Shown piece by piece: positions 16,393 to 25,956 of a stretch of DNA of 43,154 bases (its first letter is position 1; the number at the start of each line of letters is the position of its first letter). The stretch comes from Gemelliphila palaticanis. GTDB taxonomy: Bacteria > Bacillota > Bacilli > Staphylococcales > Gemellaceae. The position numbers and the translations under genes were made by a program. The notes under the pieces were generated by a model. It saw only the letters and a program-made list of their open reading frames with translations. It was not told the DNA's origin and ran no database searches. Location: positions 1 through 43,154 of the forward strand of contig JACBYF010000013.1 of NCBI GenBank assembly GCA_013415235.1. The letters run 5' to 3'.

Positions 16393-17577
16393 ATGAATAG
16401 AGTAGTAATAGCAACAGCGTACAGATCTGCAATAGGTAGTTTCGGTGGCTCTCTTTCAAATGCATCACCAGTTAAGGTTGCTGCAGAAGTAGTAAAACAT
16501 TCTTTAGAATCAGCAAATATTGATGCAAATTTAGTAGATGAGGTTATTTTTGGCAATGTGCTACATGCAGGGCTAGGTCAAAATATAGCTAGACAAATAT
16601 CGGTAGAATCAGGAATACCTAAGGAATCATCTTCTTTCGTAATTAACAAAGTATGTGGTTCAGGGCTAAAAAGTGTTACACTAGGAGCTAGCAGTATTAT
16701 GATAGGCGAAAATGATATCGTTGTTTGTGGCGGAATAGAATTTATGAGTCAAGCTCCATACATATCTAAAACTAATAGATTCGGAAGTAAGTTAGGTAAC
16801 ACAGAATTATTAGACAGTATTATTAATGACGGATTGACTGATGCTTTTGAAAATTATCATATGGGTATTACGGCAGAAAATATTGCCGAAAAATATAATA
16901 TATCAAGAGAAGAAGCTGATAATTTCGCTTTAAAAAGCCAACAAAAAGCAACTAATGCAATAAAAAATAATAAATTCAAAGAAGAAATTGTTCCTATAAA
17001 TATAAAAGTAGGCCGACAAGAAATTATATTTGATCAAGATGAATATCCTAGATTAGATAGTTCAATAGAAAAATTAGCAAAACTAAAACCTGCATTTAAA
17101 AAAGATGGAGTAGTTACAGCAGGTAATGCTTCTGGTATAAATGATGGAGTAGCAGTTGTTATACTTATGTCTGAAAGCAAAGCAAAAGAGTTAAATGTAA
17201 CACCTTTAGCTTATATAGAAGGATTTGCTACTTGTGGACTAGACAATAAAGTAATGGGACTTGGCCCTATAGATGCAACTAAAAAACTTTTAGCTAAACA
17301 AAAAATATCTATAAATGAAATAGATTTATTTGAAATGAATGAAGCATTCGCAACTCAGTCTATAGCGGTAATAAAAGACTTAAATCTTCCAGAAGAAAAA
17401 GTTAACGTTAACGGTGGGGCTATAGCATTAGGTCATCCTATAGGAGCTAGTGGTACAAGAGTTTTAGTAACTTTAGCTAACGAATTAAAAAAACAAAATA
17501 AAAAATATGGTTTATGTTCTCTATGTATAGGTGGAGGACAAGGTATATCTCTACTAATTTCAAGAGATTGTAAATAA
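16393..17577 (+). CDS. Acetyl-CoA acetyltransferase (thiolase)
   Basis: This biosynthetic-type thiolase joins two acetyl-CoA to acetoacetyl-CoA, the first step of the mevalonate route. The 394 residues have the acylation Cys88 in NKVCGSGLK, the FEMNEAFA motif, GGAIALGHPIGASGTR with the catalytic His, and the deprotonating Cys in CIGGGQGI near the C-terminus. Length and motifs are those of AtoB/ThlA proteins. It is followed 18 bp later by HMG-CoA synthase. The ATG has TAGGAG seven bases before it. Confidence 0.93.
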   Translation: MNRVVIATAYRSAIGSFGGSLSNASPVKVAAEVVKHSLESANIDANLVDEVIFGNVLHAGLGQNIARQISVESGIPKESSSFVINKVCGSGLKSVTLGASSIMIGENDIVVCGGIEFMSQAPYISKTNRFGSKLGNTELLDSIINDGLTDAFENYHMGITAENIAEKYNISREEADNFALKSQQKATNAIKNNKFKEEIVPINIKVGRQEIIFDQDEYPRLDSSIEKLAKLKPAFKKDGVVTAGNASGINDGVAVVILMSESKAKELNVTPLAYIEGFATCGLDNKVMGLGPIDATKKLLAKQKISINEIDLFEMNEAFATQSIAVIKDLNLPEEKVNVNGGAIALGHPIGASGTRVLVTLANELKKQNKKYGLCSLCIGGGQGISLLISRDCK

Positions 17578-17595
17578 TTATAGAAGGTGATTATT

Positions 17596-18762
17596 ATGAA
17601 TATAGGAATAGATAAAATTGGATTTTCGATGCCTAAATACTACTTAGATATAAAAGATTTAGCTAACAAAAGAGGTATAGATCCTGATAAATTTACTAAA
17701 GGATTACTTCAAATAGAAATGAGTATAGCTCCTAGAACTCAAGATATAGTAACATTAGGTGCTGCTGCTGCTCATGAAATACTTGATGATGATGACAAAA
17801 AAAATATAGACATGATTATAGTGGGGACCGAAACAGGAATTGACCAAAGTAAAGCTGCATCTGTATTTATACATGGTCTACTTGGAATACAACCATTCGC
17901 TAGATCTATAGAAATAAAAGAAGCTTGTTACGGAGCTACTGCTGGATTAGAAATAGCAAGAAATCACATCGCAAATAAACCTAACTCAAAAGTTTTAGTA
18001 ATAGCTAGTGATATAGCAAAATACGGTATAGGTGCTGGTGGAGAATCTACTCAAGGTGCCGGGGCTGTAGCTATGCTTATAACAAAAGATCCAAAAATAG
18101 CAATAATAAATAATGACAACATTTATCAAACTAGAGATTTAATGGACTTTTGGAGACCTAACTACACTCCATACCCTTGTGTAGACGGTAAATTTTCTAC
18201 AGAGTTATACTTAGACTGCCTTACAACTACTTGGAATGAGTATTTAAAACAAAATAACAAGACAGAAAATGACTTTAAAGCTGTTTGCTTCCATTTACCA
18301 TTCCCTAAATTAGGACTAAAAGGATTATCTGCAATTTTAGAAAATAAAGAAAACAAAGACTTAACAGAAAACTTTAACAAATCTATTCTTTATAGCCAAA
18401 GAGTAGGAAACATATATACAGGTTCCCTATTCTTAGGATTACTTTCTTTATTAGAAAATAGTACTACTTTAAAAGCAAATGATAATATCGCATTGTATAG
18501 CTACGGAAGTGGCGCTGTATGTGAAATATTTAGTTTAACACTAGTTGAAAACTTTGAACAACAATTAAACAAAAACAGAATAAAAGAACAATTTGACACT
18601 AGAATAAAACTATCTATAGATGAATACGAAGAAATATTCTTTAAGCAAATCGAAGTAGATATTAACGGAAATATAAAGTTAGAACATTACAACGATAATA
18701 GCTTATTCTATTTAGAAAAAATAGAAGAGCATAAGAGAATATACGCAAATAAAATAAAATAA
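17596..18762 (+). CDS. mvaS: Hydroxymethylglutaryl-CoA synthase
   Basis: MvaS condenses acetyl-CoA with acetoacetyl-CoA to HMG-CoA. From the ATG at 17596 it has 388 residues with the acetylated Cys111 in IKEACYGATAGL and Glu80 in VGTETGID, the positions known for bacterial enzymes. A GTG at 17587 in the same frame is possible but would overlap the ribosome site AGAAGGTG (17582-17589), so the ATG is preferred. It lies 18 bp after the thiolase gene and ends at a terminator hairpin. Confidence 0.95.
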   Translation: MNIGIDKIGFSMPKYYLDIKDLANKRGIDPDKFTKGLLQIEMSIAPRTQDIVTLGAAAAHEILDDDDKKNIDMIIVGTETGIDQSKAASVFIHGLLGIQPFARSIEIKEACYGATAGLEIARNHIANKPNSKVLVIASDIAKYGIGAGGESTQGAGAVAMLITKDPKIAIINNDNIYQTRDLMDFWRPNYTPYPCVDGKFSTELYLDCLTTTWNEYLKQNNKTENDFKAVCFHLPFPKLGLKGLSAILENKENKDLTENFNKSILYSQRVGNIYTGSLFLGLLSLLENSTTLKANDNIALYSYGSGAVCEIFSLTLVENFEQQLNKNRIKEQFDTRIKLSIDEYEEIFFKQIEVDINGNIKLEHYNDNSLFYLEKIEEHKRIYANKIK

Positions 18763-18769
18763 ATTTTCA

Positions 18770-18806
18770 AAATACATTCAAAGATAAAATTTTGAATGTA
18801 TTTTTT
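18770..18806 (+). terminator. Terminator after mvaS
   Basis: AAATACATTCAAA (18770-18782) and TTTGAATGTATTT (18791-18803) pair over 13 bp with an 8-nt loop, followed by a T-run. Confidence 0.85.
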
Positions 18807-18877
18807 ATTTTTAAAAAATGGCTGTAACTTTTAGAAAATAAAATTATATAGAAAATATTTAAAGCGTATACTCTATA

Positions 18878-18886
18878 TGATATAAT
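18878..18886 (+). promoter_or_regulatory. Extended -10 promoter of mvaA
   Basis: TGATATAAT (extended -10; TATAAT at 18881-18886), 29 bases before the start codon. With the terminator after mvaS, it shows that HMG-CoA reductase has its own transcript. Confidence 0.6.
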
Positions 18887-18915
18887 TAGATTATCTTATA
18901 ACAAGGAGTACAAAT

Positions 18916-20187
18916 ATGTTCACTGGATTTTATAAAAAAACTAGACAAGAAAGAATTGATATATTAAAAAAAGTAAACAAAATAAACGAAAAAGAAGAAC
19001 AAATACTATTAGAAAATAAAAATTTAGATGTAGATATAGCAGGAAAGATGGCTGAAAATCACTTAGGTACATTTTCTCTACCTTTTAGTGTGGTTCCTAG
19101 TATGATAGTTAACGGTATAGAATGTACTATTCCAATGGTTACAGAAGAACCTTCGGTAGTAGCAGCTTGTAGCAACGCAAGTAAAATAATCAACAAATCA
19201 GGTGGTTTTTTAGCTAATGTACTTGATAGAAAAATGATAGGTCAAGTAGCTTTATATAATATAGAAGACATTAAAAAAGCTGAAGAAGAAATAGAAAAAA
19301 ATTATAAAAAGTTAATTGATATAGCTAACGATGCCCATCCTTCTATAGTAAAACGTGGAGGTGGCGTAACTAATATTTCCCAGAAAATATTAGTAGAAGA
19401 TGAAACTACATTTTTGGTTGTTTATATAACTGTAGATGTTAAAGAAGCTATGGGAGCTAACATCTTAAACAATATGTTAGAAGCATTAAAACCTGTATTA
19501 GAAAACATTTCTAACGGAAAAGCATTAATGGGAATTTTATCTAATTATGCTACTAGTTCACTAGTTACTGCAAAATGCTCAATAAACGTAGATTCACTAC
19601 ACAAAGATATAGAAGAAGCTAGAAATATAGCTTATAAAATGGAATTAGCTAGTAAATTTGCTAAAGCAGACCCTTACAGAGCTGCAACTCACAATAAAGG
19701 TATTTTCAATGGTGTTGATGCAGTAGTAATAGCTACGGGTAACGATTGGCGAGCTATAGAGGCAGCTTGTCATACTTATGCAACTAAAGACAATAGATAC
19801 AAAGGACTTTCTACTTGGAAGTATGATAAAAAAGAAAATAAACTTTTAGGAGAAATCACACTACCTTTACCTGTTGCTACAGTAGGTGGTTCTATAGGAC
19901 TTAATGAGACAGTAAAAATAGCACATAACATTTTAGGAAATCCAGAAGCCAAAAAATTATCTGAAATTATTGCCTCTGTAGGACTAGCTCAAAATTTTGC
20001 AGCTTTAAAAGCTCTAGTATCAGTAGGTATTCAGCAAGGCCACATGAAACTACATGCTAAATCTCTTGCTCTTATAGCAGGAGCTACTAATAAAGAAGTA
20101 GACAAAGTAGCTGAAGAACTACACAATTCAAAACATATGAACTTAGAAACAGCAAAACAAATTTTAGAAAATATACGAAACAACTAA
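18916..20187 (+). CDS. mvaA: Hydroxymethylglutaryl-CoA reductase (class II)
   Basis: MvaA makes mevalonate from HMG-CoA. The 423 residues are the size of bacterial class II enzymes with no membrane anchor. Signatures include ENHLGTFSLPFSVVPS (about 46-61), the catalytic Glu in TEEPSVVAACSNASK, the EAMGANILNNM motif, a GTHNKG-like segment (AATHNKGIFNG) and the C-terminal GHMKLHAKS with the catalytic His. Nucleotide preference cannot be told. RBS AAGGAG is 8 bases before the ATG. Confidence 0.95.
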   Translation: MFTGFYKKTRQERIDILKKVNKINEKEEQILLENKNLDVDIAGKMAENHLGTFSLPFSVVPSMIVNGIECTIPMVTEEPSVVAACSNASKIINKSGGFLANVLDRKMIGQVALYNIEDIKKAEEEIEKNYKKLIDIANDAHPSIVKRGGGVTNISQKILVEDETTFLVVYITVDVKEAMGANILNNMLEALKPVLENISNGKALMGILSNYATSSLVTAKCSINVDSLHKDIEEARNIAYKMELASKFAKADPYRAATHNKGIFNGVDAVVIATGNDWRAIEAACHTYATKDNRYKGLSTWKYDKKENKLLGEITLPLPVATVGGSIGLNETVKIAHNILGNPEAKKLSEIIASVGLAQNFAALKALVSVGIQQGHMKLHAKSLALIAGATNKEVDKVAEELHNSKHMNLETAKQILENIRNN

Positions 20188-20193
20188 TAAATA

Positions 20194-20272
20194 AAAAAGA
20201 GTATGCTTAATTGAAATTTAAACCTTTCTTACCTATAAGGCTTTGAAACAATTTCAAAATCATACTCTTTTT
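20194..20272. terminator. Bidirectional terminator between mvaA and fruA
   Basis: AAAAAGAGTATG (20194-20205) pairs with CATACTCTTTTT (20261-20272). A second stem, TTGAAATT (20211-20218) with AATTTCAA (20250-20257), lies inside, making a large branched structure between two convergent genes. Confidence 0.7.
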
Positions 20273-20283
20273 ATTATATTAAA

Positions 20284-22212
20284 TTATTTTTTACTAGTTT
20301 TTAAAGATACTATTAATAATAGCGCTCCAATTACAGAACCTATTACTAAGGCTAATAAATATAATGCTGGATTAGTTACACCTTGAGCTGCTACTGCAAA
20401 AATCCCACCATGCGGTGCTTTTGAAACAGACCCAAACATCATACTTAAAGCTCCTGCTACACCACTAGCTACAAATAACGGTGGTATAACTCTTAAAGGA
20501 TTACTTGCTGCAAAAGGTATAGCCCCTTCTGTAATAAACGCTAATCCCATTACATAGTTTACATAAGCACCATTTCTTTGATTTTCTGGCCAAGTATTTT
20601 TACTAATAGTTGCTGATAATGCTATTGCTAAAGGAGGAACCATACCACCTATCATAACAGCAGCCATTACATCACTTCCTGATGTTCCTGATGATGCTAA
20701 AAGTGCTGTTCCTGTTACGTATGCAGCCTTATTAATAGGTCCACCCATATCGATTGCCATCATAGCTGCTACTACAAATCCTAAAACTAATTTTCCGCTT
20801 CCACCTAAACTTGTTAAGAAACTTTGTAAACCTGTCATTACACTAGCCATAGGAGCATTAATTACAAATACCATAAGTAAACTCATTATTAAAGTTCCTA
20901 ATATTGGGAATATAAATATAGGTTTAAGTCCATCTAAAGCACGAGGCATCCAAGAAAATGCTAATTTTAAGAACTCTATAATTCCACCTGCTAAAAACCC
21001 TGCTACTAAAGCTCCTAAAAAACCTGATGGAGTATAGGCAAATAAATCTCTACCAACAGAATCTGCTAAAATTCCTGGGTTAGCTAAAATACCACCTATA
21101 AGACCGATAACAAAACCTGGTCTATCTGCAATACTACGTCCTATAAACCCTGATAAAATAGGTAACATCATACTAAATGCAAATTTACCTAATAAGAAAA
21201 TAAACTCTGCAGTTTGATTGTAATCTTCTGCTTTTGGATCAAATGAAGTAATACCCCACATAAATGCGATAGCTATTAACATACCACCTGCTACTACAAA
21301 TGGTAACATATTACTTACACCTTCCATTAGATGTTTATATATTTTTCTTCCGATACTCTCATCAGAAGAAGATTCTTCTACACCTGCATCTCCTGAATGT
21401 GCATATTTACTAGCCTTACCATCAAGTATATTTTGAATTAATTCTTTTGGTTTATTAATACCATCTGCTACTTTTGTTATTATAGCTGATTTACCATTAA
21501 ATCTTGCTAATTCTACTTTTTTGTCGGCAGCTACTATTACACCAATAGCTTTTTCAATTTCTTCTTTCGTTAATCTATTTTCTACTCCTATTTGACCATT
21601 AGTTTCAACTTTAATATCTACTCCTAATTCTTTAGCAGTTTCTTTTAATTTTTCTGCAGCCATAAAAGTATGAGCTATACCAGTTGGACAAGCAGTAACA
21701 GCTACTATATAAGGTTTTTCACTATTTAAAGCAGCTACTTCTTCTTTAACTTCTGATTTTTCTACAAATTTTTCAAAAACTTCTTGTAATTCTTTTTCAT
21801 TAGAAACTTTTTCTAAACCTTCTTTTACATCTTTATCCATTAAAGCTGTAGATAATGATGCTAATGCTTTTAAATGTTCATCCGAACCACCTTCTGGTGC
21901 ACAAATCATAAATATATTTTTAGCAGGTTGTCCATCAAAACTTTGCCACTCCACTCCATCATTACTTTTAGCATAAACTATTATTGCTTCTTTAAAGTCT
22001 GGACTTTTAGCGTGAGGTATTGCTACTCCTTCTCCTACTCCTGTTGTTGATTGACTTTCTCTTTCTAATAAAGCATTTAAAAATTGTTCTTTGTTAGATA
22101 GTATTCTTTTATTAACAAGCTCATCTGTTAATTTATTTAAAGCATCTTCTTTATTTGTTGCACTAAAGTTAAATTGTGCTAAGTTATATTTTATAACTGA
22201 TGTTAATTTCAT
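20284..22212 (-). CDS. fruA: Fructose-specific PTS enzyme IIABC
   Basis: FruA takes up fructose and phosphorylates it to fructose 1-phosphate at the membrane. The 642 residues carry, in order, an IIA domain (His67 in AIPHAKS), an IIB domain (Cys175 in TACPTGIAHT) and an IIC domain of about 8-10 membrane segments with GGPINKAAY and ITEGAIPFAASNP. It follows fruK by 11 bp. It is the third gene of a fruR-fruK-fruA operon, whose product fructose 1-phosphate is the substrate of FruK. Confidence 0.95.
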   Translation of the reverse strand: MKLTSVIKYNLAQFNFSATNKEDALNKLTDELVNKRILSNKEQFLNALLERESQSTTGVGEGVAIPHAKSPDFKEAIIVYAKSNDGVEWQSFDGQPAKNIFMICAPEGGSDEHLKALASLSTALMDKDVKEGLEKVSNEKELQEVFEKFVEKSEVKEEVAALNSEKPYIVAVTACPTGIAHTFMAAEKLKETAKELGVDIKVETNGQIGVENRLTKEEIEKAIGVIVAADKKVELARFNGKSAIITKVADGINKPKELIQNILDGKASKYAHSGDAGVEESSSDESIGRKIYKHLMEGVSNMLPFVVAGGMLIAIAFMWGITSFDPKAEDYNQTAEFIFLLGKFAFSMMLPILSGFIGRSIADRPGFVIGLIGGILANPGILADSVGRDLFAYTPSGFLGALVAGFLAGGIIEFLKLAFSWMPRALDGLKPIFIFPILGTLIMSLLMVFVINAPMASVMTGLQSFLTSLGGSGKLVLGFVVAAMMAIDMGGPINKAAYVTGTALLASSGTSGSDVMAAVMIGGMVPPLAIALSATISKNTWPENQRNGAYVNYVMGLAFITEGAIPFAASNPLRVIPPLFVASGVAGALSMMFGSVSKAPHGGIFAVAAQGVTNPALYLLALVIGSVIGALLLIVSLKTSKK

Positions 22213-22223
22213 TATGTTCTCCT

Positions 22224-23141
22224 TTAATTTATTTTAGTTACTGTTAATTGTTTTACTAGTTCTTCAATTAATTCCTTACTACCTACTCCAGCAGAAAATG
22301 AAGTTGCTCCTCCTGCTGCTGAAGCATATTTTAATGCTTCTTCATAACTATTAGTTTCATCATATTTTGCAACAAACATAGCTAACATACTATCCCCTGC
22401 TGCTACTGTTGAAACTACTTTTCCTTTTGCAATATCTACAGAATAAATATCTCCTGATTCTGTAAATAAAGTTGCTCCTTTTGAACCTTTTGATACTAAT
22501 ACATTTTTAGCTCCTAAAGTCATAAGTTTTTTAGCATAAGTAAATAATTTTTCTTCACTATCTATCTCTACTCCAAACATTTCTCCTAATTCAAACTCAT
22601 TAGGTTTTACTATGAATGGCTGAAATTTTAAAGTTTCTAAAACTAAATCTTTATTACTATCTACTACTAATTTTGCTTCATTTTTAGAAACTAGTTCTGC
22701 TATTTTTATAAAATCATCAGTATTCATCCCTTTTATAATATTACCAGATAAAAATACTGTATCTTCTTTTGTTAAATTGTTTAATTTATTAAAAAACTTC
22801 TCTATATCACTTTCCGATACTTCACTACTTTGACCGTTTATTTCTGTTTCTGTTCGGGTAGTTAATTTAATATTTATTCTAGTATTACCTGCTGTTTCTA
22901 CAAAGTCAGAAATAACACCTATTCTCTCTAATTCTTTTTTTATGTAATAACCTGTAAATCCTGCTACAAAACCTAAAGCTTTGGTAGCTTTACCTATATT
23001 GTTTAAAAGTATAGAAATATTTATTCCTTTTCCACCTACTACATATACCGCTTCAGCCGTCCTATTTAGTTTTCCTAACATGAAATCTTCAGATTTGGTA
23101 AGCATATCTACAGCTGGGTTTAATGTAATCGTGTAATACAT
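22224..23141 (-). CDS. fruK: 1-phosphofructokinase
   Basis: A 305-residue PfkB-family kinase that phosphorylates fructose 1-phosphate to fructose 1,6-bisphosphate. It has the family N-terminal YTITLNPAVD, the GGKGINIS motif near 38-45 and the C-terminal catalytic VSTVAAGDSM with Asp as base. Gene neighbours (fruR, fruA) decide it as FruK rather than tagatose 6-phosphate kinase. Its ATG overlaps the last base of the fruR stop (TAATG), implying coupled translation. Confidence 0.94.
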   Translation of the reverse strand: MYYTITLNPAVDMLTKSEDFMLGKLNRTAEAVYVVGGKGINISILLNNIGKATKALGFVAGFTGYYIKKELERIGVISDFVETAGNTRINIKLTTRTETEINGQSSEVSESDIEKFFNKLNNLTKEDTVFLSGNIIKGMNTDDFIKIAELVSKNEAKLVVDSNKDLVLETLKFQPFIVKPNEFELGEMFGVEIDSEEKLFTYAKKLMTLGAKNVLVSKGSKGATLFTESGDIYSVDIAKGKVVSTVAAGDSMLAMFVAKYDETNSYEEALKYASAAGGATSFSAGVGSKELIEELVKQLTVTKIN

Positions 23142-23890
23142 TATGCCTCCTCCTTTTGTACTTCAATAATATTAGAATATTTTTTAAACTCATCTGGAAC
23201 TATGTAAGAAAGTATTATCGCATCATCTAAATTAGCAATTTTTTGAAATTTTCTATGACCAAATTTTGATATATCTGCTAAAATATATTTATTTTTACTA
23301 TTTTTTAATGCAATAGATTTTATATACGCTTCACCTTCTTCAGCTGTTGATAATCCGAAATCATGATCTATTCCGTTACAACCTACAAAACAAGCATCAA
23401 AACTATATTTTGATATTTGTTCTACAGTATTTATTCCTATCATAGCTTGTGTTGAATGTTTTATAGTTCCACCTAATACTATCGTATGAATTTTATTTTG
23501 AATAAGTCGACTTAAATGATAGACAGAGTTTGTTACTACTGTAACTTTTCTTCCTTTAATATAATCAATAATGTCATAAGTAGAAGTTCCTGCATCTAAA
23601 TATATAGTTTGAGAATTTTTTATAAAATTATCACTAACATATTTTGCCACTTTTTTCTTATCTAATATATAATCATTCTTTTTTGAATCTATCGTATTTT
23701 CGACACCACGAGCAGAATCTTTTTTTGCAGCTCCACCATGAGTTCTATAAATCAAATTTTTCTCTTCTAAATACGATAAATCTCTTCTTATAGTTGCTTC
23801 AGATACATTACATAAAGACATCAACTCTTTTAATGCAACTACATTTTTTTGATTTATAAATGATAATATTTCTTTTTGTCTTAAATTCAT
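23141..23890 (-). CDS. fruR: DeoR-family repressor of the fructose operon
   Basis: A 249-residue DeoR/GlpR-type regulator with an N-terminal helix-turn-helix (residues about 5-55: LRQKEILSFINQ, CNVSEATIRRDLSYLEE) and a C-terminal sugar-phosphate-sensing domain (YLDAGTSTYDI, VVTNSV, GCNGID). The ATG at 23890 (RBS AAGGAG 7 bases before it) is chosen; the frame is open 18 codons further upstream, but that stretch holds the promoter -10 region. It probably represses its own operon until fructose 1-phosphate accumulates, as FruR proteins do in other Firmicutes. Confidence 0.92.
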   Translation of the reverse strand: MNLRQKEILSFINQKNVVALKELMSLCNVSEATIRRDLSYLEEKNLIYRTHGGAAKKDSARGVENTIDSKKNDYILDKKKVAKYVSDNFIKNSQTIYLDAGTSTYDIIDYIKGRKVTVVTNSVYHLSRLIQNKIHTIVLGGTIKHSTQAMIGINTVEQISKYSFDACFVGCNGIDHDFGLSTAEEGEAYIKSIALKNSKNKYILADISKFGHRKFQKIANLDDAIILSYIVPDEFKKYSNIIEVQKEEA

Positions 23891-23912
23891 TACTGTCTCC
23901 TTATTTGCCAAA

Positions 23913-23941
23913 ATTATATTATAAAATTTGCACGTTCTCAA
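23913..23941 (-). promoter_or_regulatory. Promoter of fruRKA
   Basis: TTGAGA (23936-23941), 17 bp and TATAAT (23913-23918) on the minus strand, close before the fruR start. Confidence 0.7.
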
Positions 23942-23965
23942 CACTTTTTATAAAATTATGAAAGA

Positions 23966-23998
23966 AAACGATCATAAAATCAAATTTTATGCTCGTTT
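23966..23998 (-). terminator. Terminator after the VanY-type gene
   Basis: AAACGA, a mismatch and CATAAAAT pair with ATTTTATG, C and TCGTTT around a CAA loop. On the minus strand it ends in a T-rich tract. It separates the carboxypeptidase from fruR. Confidence 0.7.
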
Positions 23999-24037
23999 TA
24001 CATCTTTTAAGTGATTGTTTTTCAATATTTAAACTAT

Positions 24038-24850
24038 TTAATCTAGATACTCTCCCCCCTGAACACCTAGATATTGTTCAAGTGAAATATTTTCATTATA
24101 TAATTTTGTTGCTAGATCGTTACCCAAATATCTTAAATGCCAAGATTCTTCATTATAACCAGTATAATTAACATATTCTTTTTTGTATCTTACTACAAAA
24201 CCATAATTATGGGCATTGTGTTCTAACCAACTTGCTGCATCTATACTAGATTTAATTGTTCCAGGAGCACCTAAAAGTTGACCTTGATTATCTATTAAAT
24301 CAAATGCTAATCCTGATTGATGTTCACTATAACCTGGTCTTGCAGAAAATGTATCAGCTTGTTGTTTACCGTGAGAAGATACATAATTATTGTAAAGCGT
24401 CCCTTGGTACTCATAACTTCTAAAACCTGATGTTTGATTAGAAACATTCATACCTTTAGATTGCATATCTGCTATCAATTTATTTACAGCTCGTCTAGCT
24501 TCTGGATCTTCTCCTCTATTATAAGTTCTAGGTAATGGATTTTTTTTGTTTATTATCATAATACCATTTACATAAGTAGGTTCTGTAACTGTTTCTGGTG
24601 TTATAATTTGATTATTTAAATTATTTTCTTTATTACTTACTTTATTTTCACTTTTTTCGACTCTATTATCTTTTGAACTATTATGTTCTTCATTATTATT
24701 TGATTTCTTAATTTGTGAAGAATTAATCACAGATTTATTATTTTCTTTATTAACAGCTGTTTTCTCTTCTGAAAAAAAGAAAAAATTCACAATAAAGTAA
24801 ATAGAAATAAATAAAATAAAGCCAAAAAGTAAATAAATTAACTTTTTCAT
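24038..24850 (-). CDS. D-alanyl-D-alanine carboxypeptidase, VanY/DacB-like M15B family
   Basis: A 270-residue membrane-anchored peptidase that trims the terminal D-Ala of peptidoglycan stem peptides on the outer face. One hydrophobic N-terminal segment (about 4-27) is followed by a Ser/Asn/Lys-rich linker. The catalytic domain has SGFRSYEYQ, SEHQSGLAFDLID (His and Asp zinc ligands) and EESWHLRYLG (Glu and His). The linker suggests it works at a distance from the membrane. It does not imply vancomycin resistance; VanY-like proteins are common in cell wall housekeeping. Confidence 0.9.
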   Translation of the reverse strand: MKKLIYLLFGFILFISIYFIVNFFFFSEEKTAVNKENNKSVINSSQIKKSNNNEEHNSSKDNRVEKSENKVSNKENNLNNQIITPETVTEPTYVNGIMIINKKNPLPRTYNRGEDPEARRAVNKLIADMQSKGMNVSNQTSGFRSYEYQGTLYNNYVSSHGKQQADTFSARPGYSEHQSGLAFDLIDNQGQLLGAPGTIKSSIDAASWLEHNAHNYGFVVRYKKEYVNYTGYNEESWHLRYLGNDLATKLYNENISLEQYLGVQGGEYLD

Positions 24851-24863
24851 AACTTATCTCCTA

Positions 24864-25850
24864 TTAAAATAAATATTTTGCCACAAAATAACAAACAATC
24901 ATTAATATAGTAGAAGATATTAAACAAGCTGTTAATACTGCTCCACCACGTTTTTTTAAAACTTCAAAATTTACACTAGTTCCTAAGGAAAACATAGCCA
25001 TACCTAAAAATATATAAGCTAAATCTGATATACTAGCTGAAATATTTTTGAAAAATGGTGTATAACTTCCTAACATACTCATCAAAATAAAACCTATAAT
25101 AAAATATGGTAACGGAGCTTTTTTAGTTTGCCCTTTAGCTTTATTAGGCATAAAAGATAAAAATATAATTACCAATACTAACATTAGTACTCTTGATAAT
25201 TTGGCTAATATTGCTGTATCCAGTGCTAAACTTCCTCCTGCTCCTCCTGCTGCTACTGCATGAGCTATCTCATGAAGGCTACTTCCAGCAAATATTCCGT
25301 ATTGATAATCTGTTAATCCTATATAAGGCTTTATAGTTACTTCTATAAAAGTAAATAATGTCCCTAAAATTGCAACTACTGCAACAGCTAACACACTATC
25401 ATCTGCTTTAGAATTGATTTGCGAACTAACTCCCATAACTGCTGCCGCTCCACAAATACCACAGCCACAAGATGATAATATGGCTAAATCTCTTTCTACT
25501 TTGAAAAATCTACATATCAAATAAGTCAAAGTTATCATAAAAGCAACTATAAAAAATGCTAGAAATAAAGTTTTTTTACCTTCTGAAATAAGTTTATCTA
25601 TAGCCAACTTACTTCCTAGTAAAATTATTCCCAATCTTAAAAACTTATTACTAATAAAGCCTAATTCTGATTTCATATTTGGTAAATATTGTTTAAACAC
25701 AATCTGAAATACCATACCAATTATTAAAGCTACTACTAAATGCCCTAAAATTTTTAGAAATCCTATTTGCGCTATAAATTTAGAAATTATAGATATTATT
25801 AGTGTAACTAAAAAAACTAAATAAAAACTACGTTGTTTTAAAATATTCAT
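24864..25850 (-). CDS. YeiH family putative sulfate exporter
   Basis: A 328-residue membrane protein of the UPF0324 (YeiH) family, about 10 segments. Signatures are GIILLGSKLAIDKL, SSCGCGICGAAAVMG, FAGSSLHEIAHAVAAGG and LGMAMFSLGTSV. Homologues are called putative sulfate exporters, but the substrate has not been settled. It ends 13 bp before the VanY-type gene. Confidence 0.88.
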   Translation of the reverse strand: MNILKQRSFYLVFLVTLIISIISKFIAQIGFLKILGHLVVALIIGMVFQIVFKQYLPNMKSELGFISNKFLRLGIILLGSKLAIDKLISEGKKTLFLAFFIVAFMITLTYLICRFFKVERDLAILSSCGCGICGAAAVMGVSSQINSKADDSVLAVAVVAILGTLFTFIEVTIKPYIGLTDYQYGIFAGSSLHEIAHAVAAGGAGGSLALDTAILAKLSRVLMLVLVIIFLSFMPNKAKGQTKKAPLPYFIIGFILMSMLGSYTPFFKNISASISDLAYIFLGMAMFSLGTSVNFEVLKKRGGAVLTACLISSTILMIVCYFVAKYLF

Positions 25851-25891
25851 TGTTATCCCCCCTATTTAATAGTATAGCAAAATTTTACAAA

Positions 25892-25933
25892 TAAAAAAAT
25901 AGGCGCTAATAAAGAATTTCTTTAATAGCACCT
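25892..25933 (-). terminator. Terminator after the luciferase-like gene
   Basis: A hairpin with 15 pairs in three blocks (AGG/CCT, GCTA/TAGC, TAAAGA/TCTTTA, two mismatches) at 25901-25933, with a T-run on the minus strand (25892-25900). Confidence 0.75.
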
Positions 25934-25956
25934 TCAAATTAGGTAATTAAATTATT

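Noticed and set aside
24038..24850. Vancomycin-resistance VanY gene
   Set aside because: It has the VanY/DacB fold but no vanHAX or vanRS genes nearby; a housekeeping D,D-carboxypeptidase is more likely.
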